A stretch of DNA of 64,000 bases from Beta vulgaris subsp. vulgaris (Eukaryota; Streptophyta; Magnoliopsida; Caryophyllales; Amaranthaceae). Location of the stretch: assembly GCF_026745355.1 (NCBI RefSeq), contig NC_079203.1, positions 44,124,081 to 44,188,080 of the forward strand. The letters run 5' to 3'. Position 1 is the first letter of the stretch; each line of letters opens with the position of its first letter. The position numbers and the translations under genes are program-made. This document shows, piece after piece, positions 33,700 through 45,173 of the stretch. The notes beneath the pieces were generated by a model that was given only the letters and a program-made list of their open reading frames with translations, had not been told where the DNA came from and searched no databases.

Positions 33700-34452
33700 A
33701 TGACATCAAGCATTGATGATGACATCACTTCTTCTTTAGCACTTGGACCATCTAGGGAAGTTCGCAAGTTCAAGAAATATGAAATTATAATGGTTTATAA
33801 TTTTCACACATATGACTATGGTAAGAATAAGTCCACCATGAATTATGGCGTTTGTGTGAAAAGTGTTGAAGGTAATGATTACTATGGCATTCTTCAAGAG
33901 GTGATTGAATTGAGTTATGTGGGTGCAAGGGGATGTTACACAACAATTTTATTCAAATGTGATTGGCTTGATCCACGACAAGGTACTAGGACGCATGAAA
34001 AGTACAAACTTGTTGAGGTCAACCTTGCCAAAAAATACCCCATTTATGACCCTTTCATATTGGCATACCAAGCAGAGCAAGTTTGTTTTGCTCCTTATCC
34101 ACAAACAACCTATGAAAGAAATCAGTGGCGAGCTGTTTTTCATATTAAAGCCAAAGGAACAGATGATGCACCTACTGACCAAACGGCATTTCAAGAAGAC
34201 TCGGTTCAAAATCCTCCAACTTCTGACCATGAAGATTTGTCAAGATTAGATGGCGAAGATGTGGAGCTTGAGCAAGACTATGGCTATGAGATAGTTGATG
34301 ATGAATATGAGGATGACGAAGAGACATTGTTTTGCATGGAAGAAGAAGAAGAAGAAGAAGAAGAAGAAGAAGAAGAAGAAGAAGAAGAAGATGATGATGA
34401 TGATTGTCTCTCAAATGATGACATAGATGAAATAGATGATGATTTCTTATAA
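33700..34452 (+). CDS. CACTA transposase C-terminal part, DUF4216 with acidic tail
   Basis: A frame of 250 codons, likely the last exon of the transposase gene. Residues about 25-150 are DUF4216-like (MNYGVCVKSVEGNDYYGILQ, FKCDWLDPRQGTR, FILAYQAEQVCFAPYP). The C-terminus is an acidic run of about 20 Glu encoded by a GAA microsatellite (34339-34391), followed by Asp codons. The Met is convenient; the natural exon probably starts at an acceptor just upstream (TATAG near 33695-33699). The domain's biochemical role is not known. Confidence 0.8.
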   Translation: MTSSIDDDITSSLALGPSREVRKFKKYEIIMVYNFHTYDYGKNKSTMNYGVCVKSVEGNDYYGILQEVIELSYVGARGCYTTILFKCDWLDPRQGTRTHEKYKLVEVNLAKKYPIYDPFILAYQAEQVCFAPYPQTTYERNQWRAVFHIKAKGTDDAPTDQTAFQEDSVQNPPTSDHEDLSRLDGEDVELEQDYGYEIVDDEYEDDEETLFCMEEEEEEEEEEEEEEEEEDDDDDCLSNDDIDEIDDDFL

Positions 34453-34704
34453 TGTGATCATTTTATCTAATTAGCAGAAAGATTTGTGCTTTTTTCTTTT
34501 TATTGGAAATGTTTAAGTTAGTTAAACATTTTTTTATTGAATATTTCTATGTATGTTTCTCTAGCTTCAATTGAATATTTTCATGTTAGAATTAATGGCT
34601 TTATTTTACTTTGTTTACTACTGATTTGTGTATTGTATTTCTTACTGTATTTTTATTTTCAAGGTTTGTGCAAATATGATATACTAATAAATTAAAGTTG
34701 TATA

Positions 34705-36686
34705 ATGCAGATGACATATCGAATGCGAGGTGGACTTAATGGGAGAGGTGGAATTATTAAGGGCCCTCCTCGGAAACCTCTTTTTCAACTAGAAGAGAGC
34801 ACACATATGGAGCAGTCTATGGAAGTGTTGATTGAAAATGAGAACCAACATCTGAACCAGGTTACCACACCATCTATGACTCAGTCACCAACATCACCTG
34901 ATACGTCGACAACAACCACACCAAATGGTACACCATCTACGCTCACTAATACAGACCAATCTTTGGTCATAAGTGATGAAACTGGTAACCCTGCAAAACC
35001 TAATGTGATTCTACATCCTGAAGGGGAGTTATGGTGAGCATCACATGACGTAAATTAAAGTAATTTGTATATTGGATTTTTTTTATTGATATCTATTTCA
35101 AGTTATCAAACATGTTACATTTATCCAGGTTCACTAAGCGTGAGGTGGTGAAAAAAGTAACTAAAACCTCTTTCAAGCAGTACTTTGATCGACCTTACAA
35201 CAATTGGTCTATGGTGCCCGATGAAGTTAGGTTAAGATGGTGGTATAGCTTTAGGGTACTTCTCTTCCCATATAAAATTGAATGAAGTGTGTTATTTTTT
35301 TTACCTTTAACCATGTTTGACCCTTATTTCACCTTTTAATGCTTGTATGTACAATAACATAGAAAGAATTTTCATGGGATCCTTCGGTAGCAAAGTTAGT
35401 CAAGAATGGATGGGAGGCCAAATTGAGAAGACGATTTTCAGAAGTGGTGTCAAAACTTGCTAGGAAAGATGACTATTTGCCTAAGTGGTGTCCTCTAAGC
35501 TTGAAAGATGGTTTGAAAAAACTTAGAGATACACCAGAATTCAAAAAGAAATCTGCTCAGTGTTCTGCAAACAAAAAAAATAGTGCCAAAGGCTTGTCAC
35601 TTCATTGCCAAGGTTCTGTTTCAACAGAGGAATTGAAGGGAAAAATGGCAAGTTCTAAATGATTTAGTTAATTCTTATACTTGTGTTTTTATAGTGGTTG
35701 TTGTGTCATTATTTTTACTCGTGCATTATATTGTTTATCAAAAGATTGCTGAGTTGGGCGGTCAAAAACCAAAACCATCAGATGTTTTCAAGAGATGTCA
35801 TCTGAAAAAGAATGGACCTTCATTGATGATAGAGCAGCCAAATTTTGGGTGAGTTTATTCCTTTTCTTTATGATATATTAGGCATATTGAAAATTATGAG
35901 AATAGATTAAGAACTTCATTTTGCTGACCATTGTCTCATTTCTTAACAACTTGAGCATGAAGTTATAAAAAAAAAATGTGATTTCATTCATTACAAAAGT
36001 AAGTTTGTAGCTATTAAGTTTTCCAGATTATGTATTGGTGTTTGGTATGTAGCTAGTAAGTTTGATATACTTTGGATTTTGGCTAGATGGAGTTAGTAGT
36101 AGGTAGTACTGGAATGTGTGATTGCTAAAAGGTGGAAATATAAACTATAGTTGCGTGTTTGGATGTTAATTTGTGTTATAAGTCTTCTGCCACAAGTCTT
36201 ACTTTCTAATCAAATTGTCTTTGGCTATTATTTCTACACCTTTTGATAAGTATAGCTGCATGTCAATGTAAACAATATTTGGTTCTTAATACATTTGTAG
36301 GATAATTTACAAAGGGAGGAAGTTGCGAACAAGGAAAGTGATAAGCCAAAAACTGAGGAAGAGTGTATTTTGAAGTTGTTGGTGGGTTTGATTCAAAAGG
36401 AAGAATGTATGGTATTGGTTCTGCTGCCGAATCATACTTTGTAAAGCCTGCTACAAGCAAGAAAACTCAAAAGGCTTCTTCAGAACATGTGATAAATCTG
36501 GAAAATCGTATTGCTCAACTTACTTCAGAAAATCAGCAACAAAAGGAACTTATTGATTCAACAGTAGAACAAATGAAGCTACTTCAACAACAATTTCAGA
36601 TATTGAGTCAACAAGTGACAGGATGCACCCCTGCCGGTACACCATTCCCTCCACCTTTTTTCGATCCCAATGGTTGTAATTGTTAA
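34705..36686 (+). CDS. CACTA TNPA-like protein (Ptta/En/Spm class), multi-exon
   Basis: Coding segments are at about 34705-35037, 35130-35255, 35360-35662, 35745-35850 and 36360-36686. They are separated by AT-rich introns, some with TAG or CAG acceptors. The N-terminus is basic and Gly-rich (MRGGLNGRGG), then Thr/Ser/Pro-rich. The middle (WEAKLRRRFSEVVSKLARK, LRDTPEFKKKSAQCSANKK) is the Transposase_24-type region. The last segment has a Gln/Leu-rich coiled coil (ENRIAQLTSENQQQKELI) ending in a PPPFFDPNG tail. TNPA-type proteins bind the subterminal repeats. Exon borders are inferred and the gene may be damaged. Confidence 0.7.
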
Positions 36687-37024
36687 ACATTACTTTTGTA
36701 TGGAATTATTGGGTAAACCTTTTGTAGCTAAGTGAATGCTTATTTTTAAAACTACATATGATTGGGGGTTGGCTTTTGTGAAGAATGGAAATAGGTTGAA
36801 ATATGTCATTTTTGGAGTTGGTTTTTGTAAGTGACGGATTTTGGCTCCTTTGTTAGGAAATTTTGCACTACTACTCTTTTGTTCCATGCAAAGGCATTGA
36901 TGGTCCTCTTGATTGATTGGATAAGTATTATATGGTTGTGGCTTGCAATTGTGTTACTATACCAGTTTTATGAAAAGGAAATGCATCATCATGCATATTA
37001 TATACAGCAGATTCTACATATAAA

Positions 37025-37501
37025 GTTTGCTACCTTTTTTTGCTACAGATTTTGTAAACAGTAGCAAATTTTTGCTATGAAAGTTTGTGGCAAACATTTG
37101 CTACGGATGAACCATAATCTGTAGCAAATATTTGTGACGGATGACAATCATTCCGTAGCAAACATTGTTACTGAAAATAGCATCTGCAGCAAATATTTGC
37201 TATGGATGCCAAGAAATCTGTAGCAAACATTGCTACCGTAAGTAATATCTGTAGCAAATATTTGCTACAGATCATTAGATTTCTGTAGCAAAATTTGCTA
37301 CGAGGGGGCTTTGCTACGGATAGAATCGGTAGCAATAATTGCTACAGATAATTTATATCCGTATCAAATTTGAGTTTGCTACGAGCCTTTTAGCGTCAGA
37401 ACACTTCCGTAGCAATTTCCGTAGCAAGCATGGTTTTGCTACGGAATTTTCATTTTAGCTACGGATTTTTCTGTAGCAAAATCCCGTGTTTTTTTGTAGT
37501 G
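37025..37501. repeat. CACTA right subterminal repeat array
   Basis: About 20 copies of the same TTTGCTACGG/CCGTAGCAAA motif in both orientations. It is longer than the left array and reaches the terminal GTAGTG. Confidence 0.85.
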
Positions 37502-37504
37502 CGA

Positions 37505-38565
37505 GCTTCCGACGAATAAGGGTTCTAAGGACGGTCTTTGTTGGAAGTCCACTATCTCAAGTGACTATATTACTAAATCTAGTTATTACAATTTACTATC
37601 GCATCAACAAAAAAAGAAATTTACAGCAAGACAACCCAAAGACTTATGAAAGCATGTCATATTATCTATAGTTCAAACATCATGTCAACATGGAAATTGT
37701 TCCTCTGAAAACTATGGCACAACAGTGTCGTCACAACGACCAATCTTCATAGTTGGAGCATTCTTACCATTGACCGATGACCTATTTCATCAATGCTTGG
37801 GAAAACTTTCAACATCTCTTTTGGCTTTGTGTTTTAGCTAAGGGAGCTTGGATAACAAGTGAGTTGGGTATCAACTCACACCTTGATGGACATATCCCCT
37901 TTAAGGAGTGGCTAACAAGCTGGATCTGATACTTCCAAAAAGAGGACGGTATTGAAAGGACCCGCTTCCCTTTGTTCATCGCCATTATATAAGGAATTTG
38001 GAGAACTCGCATATCTTCCATCAACAATATGCCAATTTATTCAAGGTAAAACACCGAGTCACGGATGCCCTTTCGCGGCACTACACATCATCCAACGTAT
38101 AGGTTTCCTCGTAGCAAACATCGGACAATATCTCTTAGCTCAACCTCAACTCATAGTCCAGACTGATGGGTTATGGAACAAAAAAATGAAATTGGGTTGT
38201 GCAGGCCTGATAATATCACATCCTCCTACACATCAGGGGTGTGGGCATGCTAAGGTGACTCAGACTACATCTGCCTTGCTCACGAAGGCTTAAGCCTGTC
38301 TTCATGCACTCCATTGGGCAATCCAACAACAGTATACCGGCATTGCAATTAATATAGACTCAACTCTACTTGTGAAGCACCTAAGATCAAATTGCACTCA
38401 GGATATCAACATTCATGCACCCAACACCATCTGGGATACTCAAAACATTGTCAAATCTATGCGCTGGTATTCTGTCACTAAAGTTCAGAGCCAGTACGTC
38501 CCATATGCCCACGACATTGCTACCTTTTGTCAGAAGAGTAAGGTGTTTTTTCTTAATATTTAGTT
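37505..38565 (+). pseudogene. LINE 3' part: zf-RVT and RNase H, right of CACTA
   Basis: Translated pieces show a zf-RVT-like WKLF..KLWHN region near 37690-37730. An RNase H domain lies at about 38155-38560, with IVQTDGLWNKKMKLGCAGLI and IDSTLLVKHLR, the latter two carrying catalytic Asp residues. The catalytic Glu position, in the TKA.ACLHAL segment, is now a stop (near 38290). Frameshifts elsewhere. Same LINE as 27405-28573. Some plant L1 elements are known to carry an RNase H domain. Confidence 0.7.
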
Positions 38566-39481
38566 TATGTACGTTTTTGAGATACCCCGTTTAATGGCAT
38601 TTCTAGGAGGATAAAAGTATTGCACAAATTGAATAAATATTGTGTAGTTTATAATTATAATCCTTGGAGTCTAATGTATGGGAGCAATATTGTGTCAAGT
38701 CCTCACCTTCAATGGTCAGCGAAGAATGATAATGGTCAAATTCTTCAACATTTTGGGGGTTCATCGTAAAATAGAGAAGAAAAATATATCGTCATTGCTT
38801 CAACATCTTGGGTTTAAAATGGAAAAGAAGAATGACTTTTAAGTAGCAAAGAGGGTGCACAATTAGGAGTTCCAATGATGATTGTTTGTTTATTTTTTTC
38901 GAAGGGTCGGTGTATAATGATCTTTAGCTCTTCCTTCATCTTCGCATGGTTTTGCAATGTTAGTGGAGTTTAGTTAGTGGTTCTAAATGAAAGCTTAGTT
39001 AGTGGAGTTCCTCTTTGTTATCTTGGCCTTTTGGTGGTTGTTTATTTGTTTTCATAAGAGGCATGAATGATGTATGGGTATTTTCTTAGGAGATTGATTC
39101 TCAATTAGATAGTGTCTAGGTGTGTTTTGAAATGGTATTGTAGAGGTGTAACTCCAATCCTTTAGTGTATTGAGCTTTTCAATTGGATTGATATTGGTAA
39201 ATAGAATTCAACATGTAGAAACATTAGTACATTAATTAGACCAAGCTGGTGGGAAAGACATACGAAATGACGGATCATGATCATTCCAATTTCCACTCTA
39301 ATAACTTGAACTTGATTTGGTTTTATGGTGCTAAATCACGCCTAATTTTGTGAAATAAGTCATGTTAGTTTGTTAATTGATTGAATTTTCCGTTTTAGAT
39401 GTAATATTTGATTGTGTTTGTAAATTGATTGATATGATATTCTTTTTGACTTTTTTCAGCATAAATGTACTAAATCTTATA
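38566..39481. other. intergenic, nothing recognised
   Basis: May contain the 3' UTR of the LINE. No poly-A tail or target duplication could be placed. Confidence 0.4.
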
Positions 39482-39852
39482 CTCCTTCCGTCCCATAATA
39501 TAAGTCTTGTTTCCTTATAAGGTGTCCCAAAATATAAGTCCTAATTCTATTTTCAATCAATAATTATGTCTAAAATACCCTCATGAAAATAATTTAATTC
39601 CAAAATTTCATATTTTCAACTTCCAATGCACCATTATTAATGGCAAAATGAAATCTTTTACCCCATTGAACTTCTCTACAAATTAAACCGTGCAGCATTA
39701 TTAAATGTTCATTTCTATTTTTTTTGTTAAAAAAACCAATGTAAGTAGTATTTCCCAATAAAAATGAATCCTCTCCAAATAAAACAAGATTCCACTTACC
39801 TTAATTCTCGTATAAAGATAGAATCAGGACTTATATTATGGGATGGAGAGAG
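39482..39852. mobile_element. Stowaway MITE, family A copy 1
   Basis: A 371-bp element. The ends are CTCCTTCCGTCCCATAATAT and, reversed, CTCTCTCCATCCCATAATAT, with TA on both sides. It shares its interior (CAATAATTATGTC.AAAATA, TGAAATCTTTTACCC) with 53284-53646. Confidence 0.85.
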
Positions 39853-40119
39853 TAGCTAACGTTTCTTTTTTTTTGGTTGTTCAATTACAATTTGATTCCT
39901 TCAACATTTAAGTTAATTTTTTACTACTATATTTGAGTTTGACTTTATTTTTCCCTCTTTTTGATAGTAATTATTGATTTACTAATAGATAATTATGTAA
40001 ATTTATAGGAGAGACATCATAGCTTCCCCTTCTTTTATGTAATAGAGATTAGAATAACATCGTTCCAATTCTTAAGCTATCTTATGGAGAAAGTGAGATA
40101 TATAATCTCTTCAAATGTA

Positions 40120-40377
40120 CTCCCTCTGTTTTTTTTTATCTTTCTCACTTAGAATCTTGACACTATTCATATTTAGAGAGAATCTTCTTAATTATTTTCA
40201 ACCTATAAGAAAAAAATATAGTCATGTGGGATCTTGTTTGATTCGTGTCAATTAGTACATTATTAATATTCAATCGTTATAATTTTTACTAATATATAAT
40301 AAAAAATATTTAAGTTCAAAGAAGTGTATTGGGAGACGTGTACAGGAAAGTGAGAATGATAAAAAAAACAGAGGGAG
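40120..40377. mobile_element. Stowaway MITE, family B
   Basis: A 258-bp element with CTCCCTCTGTTTTTTTTTAT and the reversed CTCCCTCTGTTTTTTTTATC, flanked by TA. It is related to the truncated copy at 14070-14269 and the fragment at 27225-27366. Confidence 0.85.
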
Positions 40378-40581
40378 TATTGTGAAAAACAAATACAATT
40401 TATACTTCGGATTTCTCTCTTGGTGGCTATATATTATTGGTTGTTATTTCGATATTCATTTTTCTGATAATGAAACCAAATTTATGTTAATCAAAAGAAG
40501 TACTACTTCAAAGTTCACTATAACACTCAATAATATTTCATGCTACCTTTTATAAAACTTCTAATACTAGTGATACCGAAC

Positions 40582-41173
40582 TAGGGTGTGAGTGGATTGA
40601 ACTGTATTGTACTTTGCCGAATCCAAATCCAATTCAAAGTTTTTTGGACTCAAGAATTGAGTTCAACTCTAATCCAAATATTTTTTTAGTCCAGCAGTCC
40701 AGTCCGATAATTTTTTCTTGAGTCGAATCCAGTCCAATCCAGTCAAATCCGATTATTATATTTTTTTCTTCCTCTGATTTAGATTCAATGGTTCACAATG
40801 TTATCTCATAATTGAATTTGAAAGATTAACCTCATTATATCTCTTCCGTAAAATAAATCACATACATATTTATATTATTTATATAAATAATAAATATATA
40901 TTATACATATAAATATATATATTATATATAAATATTAAATATATATACATTATATATATAAATATTAAATATATATATTATATAAAGATATTTTTGGATT
41001 GTACTGGATTTATTGGACTCCAAAAGGGTGCGTCCAAGTCCAATACGAAAATATTTGGATTCAGAAATTTGAGTCTGAGTCTAGTCCAAAATATATTCAG
41101 TCCAGTCCACTCCGACAAGCTTGGACTGGACTGAATTGTATTGTGGACTTTTCTTGATTCGCTTACACCTCTA
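40582..41173. mobile_element. non-autonomous hAT element
   Basis: A 592-bp element. The ends are TAGGGTGTGAGTGGATT and, reversed, TAGAGGTGTAAGCGAAT. A near-exact 8-bp duplication flanks it (TACCGAAC at 40574-40581; TATCGAAC at 41174-41181). The arms repeat CCAGTCC/GGACTGGA words around a (TA)-rich centre (40870-40990). Confidence 0.8.
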
Positions 41174-42822
41174 TATCGAACATGCTCTAATATATTTGTT
41201 TTAGCTTAAATTTATGCTATATGAAGCCTCTGGTCAATCTTAATTAGAGTTTAAGGTTAACTAGCTTTGATTACTCTATGCTACGCATTTACTTTTGAAC
41301 TCATTTTTAGCCATAAGCCCGTAACAGAGATATGAAAGGAATTTTTTTTAATTATAACTATGACTATAACTTCAATAAAGAAATAATTTCAGTATAATAG
41401 TTTTGTTATAAGTCTTATTGAAAGTTGAGTGTGTCTCTCGGTGTAAGATTTTACACCATACAACTTATGTAGTATATATAGTGAGATAAACTTCAATAAG
41501 AATGATATGTATTATACAAATAATGTCATGAATCTCATGTCATTTTGTCATCATTTATTTTATGTCATTTGAGTTTTTTTACAAAACAAACGGGGGTTCA
41601 CGGATTGTTACACCATAAAGTATGGTGTAACAATTACATCCAAGAATTTGTATTACAAGCTGTATTCATTTTACGAGTCCGGGTTGTTGCTACTGGTGCT
41701 ATTGTTCTTAATCTATTGCAATAACTATCTAATTAGGGCGAGTTCTTTTGGAATGAGATAAACTGAACTGGAGTAAAATGAACTAAGAAAAACTGAATCG
41801 AAGAGAGAAACTGAACTGAACTAAAACAAGTCCAAAACTTTAGTCAAGTCAATTTCCAGGTCTAATTCAAGTAATTTAAATGGGGCAATACTACATCTAT
41901 TCGATGGGTAGTTAATCCACTAAAAATAGAAAATTAAAAAACTATTAAAATTAATGAGGTTGATCCATAATTTATTTATTTCTATTTGTAGTGGGTTGTT
42001 GACCCACTATATCGATAAAAAAATTTCATTTGGATGCCATTATTGTTGATAACAAATCTAGGTGACCCGGAGGAGAATTCACGTAATTAGATACATGCCA
42101 ATGATAGAGTTCTACCAAAATTATTATGTTATACTCATTATCTGATAGATTTGTGCAACTTGCAATTGGCACTATGATTAGAGTATTGCACAATTTCTGA
42201 CCCAAGAGACGACCTTGTTTTTTGTGATGAGCAAGTTAGTTCTAAAATATATTAATTACTACTGTCTACTAGCAGGACGTTTAGTAGTGCATGTCAATTG
42301 TCATGCAAAGTTTCGATTTTTGAATACAACATGCATACATCATTATGTTTTACTAATCCTAATTGTGAATTGGTCTTCTTTCAATATTAATTAGTTCGAC
42401 GAATTAAACTGGCAACAACTTGAATTACGAATGTGAAAATTGACAATCACATGACTTTCCATTTGATAGGTCATTTGATGACTTGTATTCTTTTCAACAA
42501 GAAGTTGCACATGGATCTTAATTTTTTTACATTTCATATATTGGGTGTGTTTTCTTAGTTGAATTTGACTGTTTAAACCTATTCGCTAGGAATAGGAACT
42601 TAATTTATCTAAATTCATGAACACTTATCTTAATTGTAAATAGAGTTTGATTAGCTTATATTAGTCTTAGTATTAAACTAATTAACTTAGTAACTCATTT
42701 AGAATTTATGGACTCTGAACTTAATTTATTTGAACATATAAGATTTAATTAGTTGTAAGCTTCGTTCACTTGTACGTATCATTCCAACTAAATTTAGTTT
42801 AAACATGGGAGGAGTTTAGAGC
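41174..42822. other. intergenic with a MITE end
   Basis: No gene seen. Near 41737 GGGCGAGTTCTTTTGG followed by AACTGAACTGGAG resembles one end of the GAACT-type Harbinger MITE, but the other end is not clear. Confidence 0.45.
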
Positions 42823-42827
42823 CTTAC

Positions 42828-44133
42828 TATAGAAGATCATGATTGATTCACTATATCTCTCATTATCTTTGTATAATAGTCAACTTATCCTTGTAATTTT
42901 CTTCTGTAATATTCTCTCTTAATTCTCTCCTATTACTTAGAATACTCTGATTGTATACTCTTCTTAGTTGGCACTACTATCTTGTAAAGGCTATATATAG
43001 CCATGCTTACATAAATAATAATAGATTTTTTTTGCACGCGATGCGTGCTTGAATTTTTTTTCAAAATAGAAATTCGATTTTTTATAAGAGTCAAAATTTG
43101 AACATTGGACATACGAAATATAATTATTTTTAGTTGTAAAATTTGATTGGTTTAGTTTATGTCACTTAAGTCTCTTACCATTTTTTTTTTGTTTTTTTTT
43201 TACTTTTCAAAGTTAAATTCTATGAACAAAATAAAAATTTTATTGAATTTATTTATGATTTCTAATATTATAATTTTTTTAGTTGTTTTTTGAATTAAGT
43301 ACAATACTTCATAAATTGTAAAGAAAGTGGACACTTTGATTTCGAGTCAACTTCATAAGTAGTAGTTTGTGAGTGATTGTTATAATTATATTTTGGTATT
43401 TTTGTTTGAAGCCCAATTTGATTTGTAAGTAAATTTGTAATTTAGAATGGGAAGGGGGTAACATAGTCTCTTCATTTGGGAACACCATAGCTCCCCCCCC
43501 CCTTCTCTTATATAATAGAGATATGATGTTCCTTAATTCTTGAATCATAGTTTACATAAACCTTTTTACCTTGATAATTAATCGCTATTATATAATAGAA
43601 AAAAATAGGTCCAAATATATGTAAATTTTTTATTATATATAGGAAACACTATAAAAAAGTAAATAATTTTTTTCCTTGTCTAACTTCTAAATTCTTATTT
43701 CACTACAAATACAACTCTATTTTTTATCATGACCCACATTAATTGTGAATGATTCTTGAGAATAGTGATTTGTAAGTAAATTTTTGTAAATTTTTTGTAT
43801 GTATATATTGACGTTCTAGGTTATTAGTTTTAGTTTGTATGTTAATTTTAAGTTTTAATAAAGTTTCCTGATTATTTGAGTGATTTGCGTGATTTTTTAG
43901 AATGTGATTTCTCAATTGTATGAGTGATTTGTAAAGTTTCTTCTTTTAGTGATTTGTGAGTGAGTGTTGTAAATTAATTTTCGATAGTTTTCTTTGAATG
44001 CCGATTTTGATTTTGACAATCCTTTTGTAATTTAGAAAGGGAAGGGGGACAAAAAAGACATTTCAAAAGAGGACACCATTACTCCCCCCTTTCCTTATAT
44101 AATAGAGATTTATCAAACCCTTAAACATTTACA
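42828..44133 (+). repeat. Copia 2 5' LTR, interrupted
   Basis: The LTR halves are 42828-43020 and 44109-44133, split by a 1,088-bp Helitron. The LTR begins TATAGAAG instead of the usual TG and ends TTTACA. Both LTRs share the TA start. Confidence 0.9.
43021..44108 (-). mobile_element. Helitron with two 5' ends, inserted in the Copia 2 LTR
   Basis: On the minus strand it starts TCTCTATTATATAAGG (from 44108). It ends with the hairpin GCACGCATCGCGTGC, an A-tract and CTAT (43021). Compared with the intact 3' LTR, the insertion falls at an A|T step with no target duplication, as Helitrons do. CTAT departs from the usual CTRR. A second 5' end, TCTCTATTATATAAGAGAAG, lies at 43521. The roughly 150 bp downstream of each 5' end are clearly similar (43373-43521 and 43958-44108). 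Non-coding. Confidence 0.8.
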
Positions 44134-44146
44134 TGGTATCAAAGCC
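44134..44146 (+). other. Copia 2 primer-binding site
   Basis: TGGTATCAAAGCC directly after the 5' LTR. It is complementary, but for one base, to the 3' end of plant initiator methionine tRNA, the usual Copia primer. Confidence 0.88.
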
Positions 44147-44179
44147 TTGATCTTTTTTTTTTTTCCACCCACATTTTCC

Positions 44180-45068
44180 ATGGTAGACTCTACAATCCCC
44201 AACCAAGCTGACCCATCCCACCCTTTTATTCTTGTTAACTTCACTAACTGCATTAAGCTTACCTCCCAAAATTATCTCTCATGGAAGGCTCAAGTTCACT
44301 CCATTCTTTTTGGCTATGATCTACTCAAGTACGTTAACGGCACCTATCCTGCCCCACCCCCTTCTATCACCATTGAAACCTCTACCACACCCAACCCCGC
44401 TTACCTTGCTTGGCAACGCCAAGACCAACTTATTCTTGGTGCTCTCATAGGCACTCTCACTCCCACCCTAGCTCCTCTTATTGTTCATGCTCAATCTTCT
44501 CATGAAGCTTGGACTATATTAGCTACCACCTATGCTAACCCTTCCCGTGGCCATATCCTTCAACTCAAAGATCGTTTATCTTCGATCACCAAAAACACCC
44601 AAACCATCGCCGAGTATATGCAATCTATAAAAGCATGCACTTCCCAACTTTCTCTCATGGGTAAACCCATGGATCATGAAGATATTATCGCTCAAATACT
44701 TAAAGGCCTAGATTCCGAGGCTTACAAACCCATCATTGACGCCGTCCGTGCTCGTGACAATCCCATCACCTTTGAGGCTTTTCATGAAAAATGAACTTAA
44801 CAAAACCAATCCTCCCTCCTCCTTTCCGGCCACAGTTAATGTTGCTTATCACTCATCCCACCACCGACCCTCTTCTCACTCTTCTCGCCCTCACCATAAT
44901 AATTTCACTGCCCACAATACCAATTCTACTTCCCACTCCCATCACTCAAATACCTCCTCTTCCCGCCTACCCAATCCCTTTAAAGGTAAATGTCAATGGT
45001 GTCGTCAATTTGGGCATGTCATATCTCAATGCTCTCACGTCAAACAACTCTTTCCCCATATAGTTTAA
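44180..45068 (+). pseudogene. Copia 2 gag, frameshifted
   Basis: The capsid/nucleocapsid protein. The frame from MVDSTIPNQADP runs to 44794 with the UBN2-type region (ENYLSWKAQV-like, here QNYLSWKAQVHSILFGYDL; SHEAWTILATTYANPSRGH; LKDRLSSITKNTQTIAEYMQ). A 1-nt loss near 44790 moves reading to another frame, which carries the His/Ser-rich linker and the CCHC knuckle CQWCRQFGHVISQC near 44990-45040. A stop at 45066-45068 separates it from the protease, which is in the same frame as the knuckle. Confidence 0.87.
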
Positions 45069-45173
45069 CCCTCCCCTACTCCCTCCATTCACACCAACCC
45101 CAAACCGCAGCCCCACTCCACTCCCCAAGCCCACACGGCCACCTCTTCCACTCCTCCTTCATCGTCTTGGCTC

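Larger units (their letters stand above)
28577..37501 (+). mobile_element. CACTA (En/Spm) DNA transposon, 8.9 kb
   Basis: The ends are CACTACAAAAAA and, reversed, CACTACAAAAAAACA. They are flanked by the 3-bp duplication CGA (28574-28576 and 37502-37504). Both subterminal regions are arrays of TTTGCTACGG/CCGTAGCAAA motifs, the expected transposase-binding repeats. Inside, on the plus strand, are a TNPD-like transposase gene (from 30822) and a TNPA-like gene (34705-36686). Both are interrupted or multi-exon. It sits inside a decayed LINE. The frameshifts in the transposase suggest it can move only with help from an intact relative. Confidence 0.93.
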
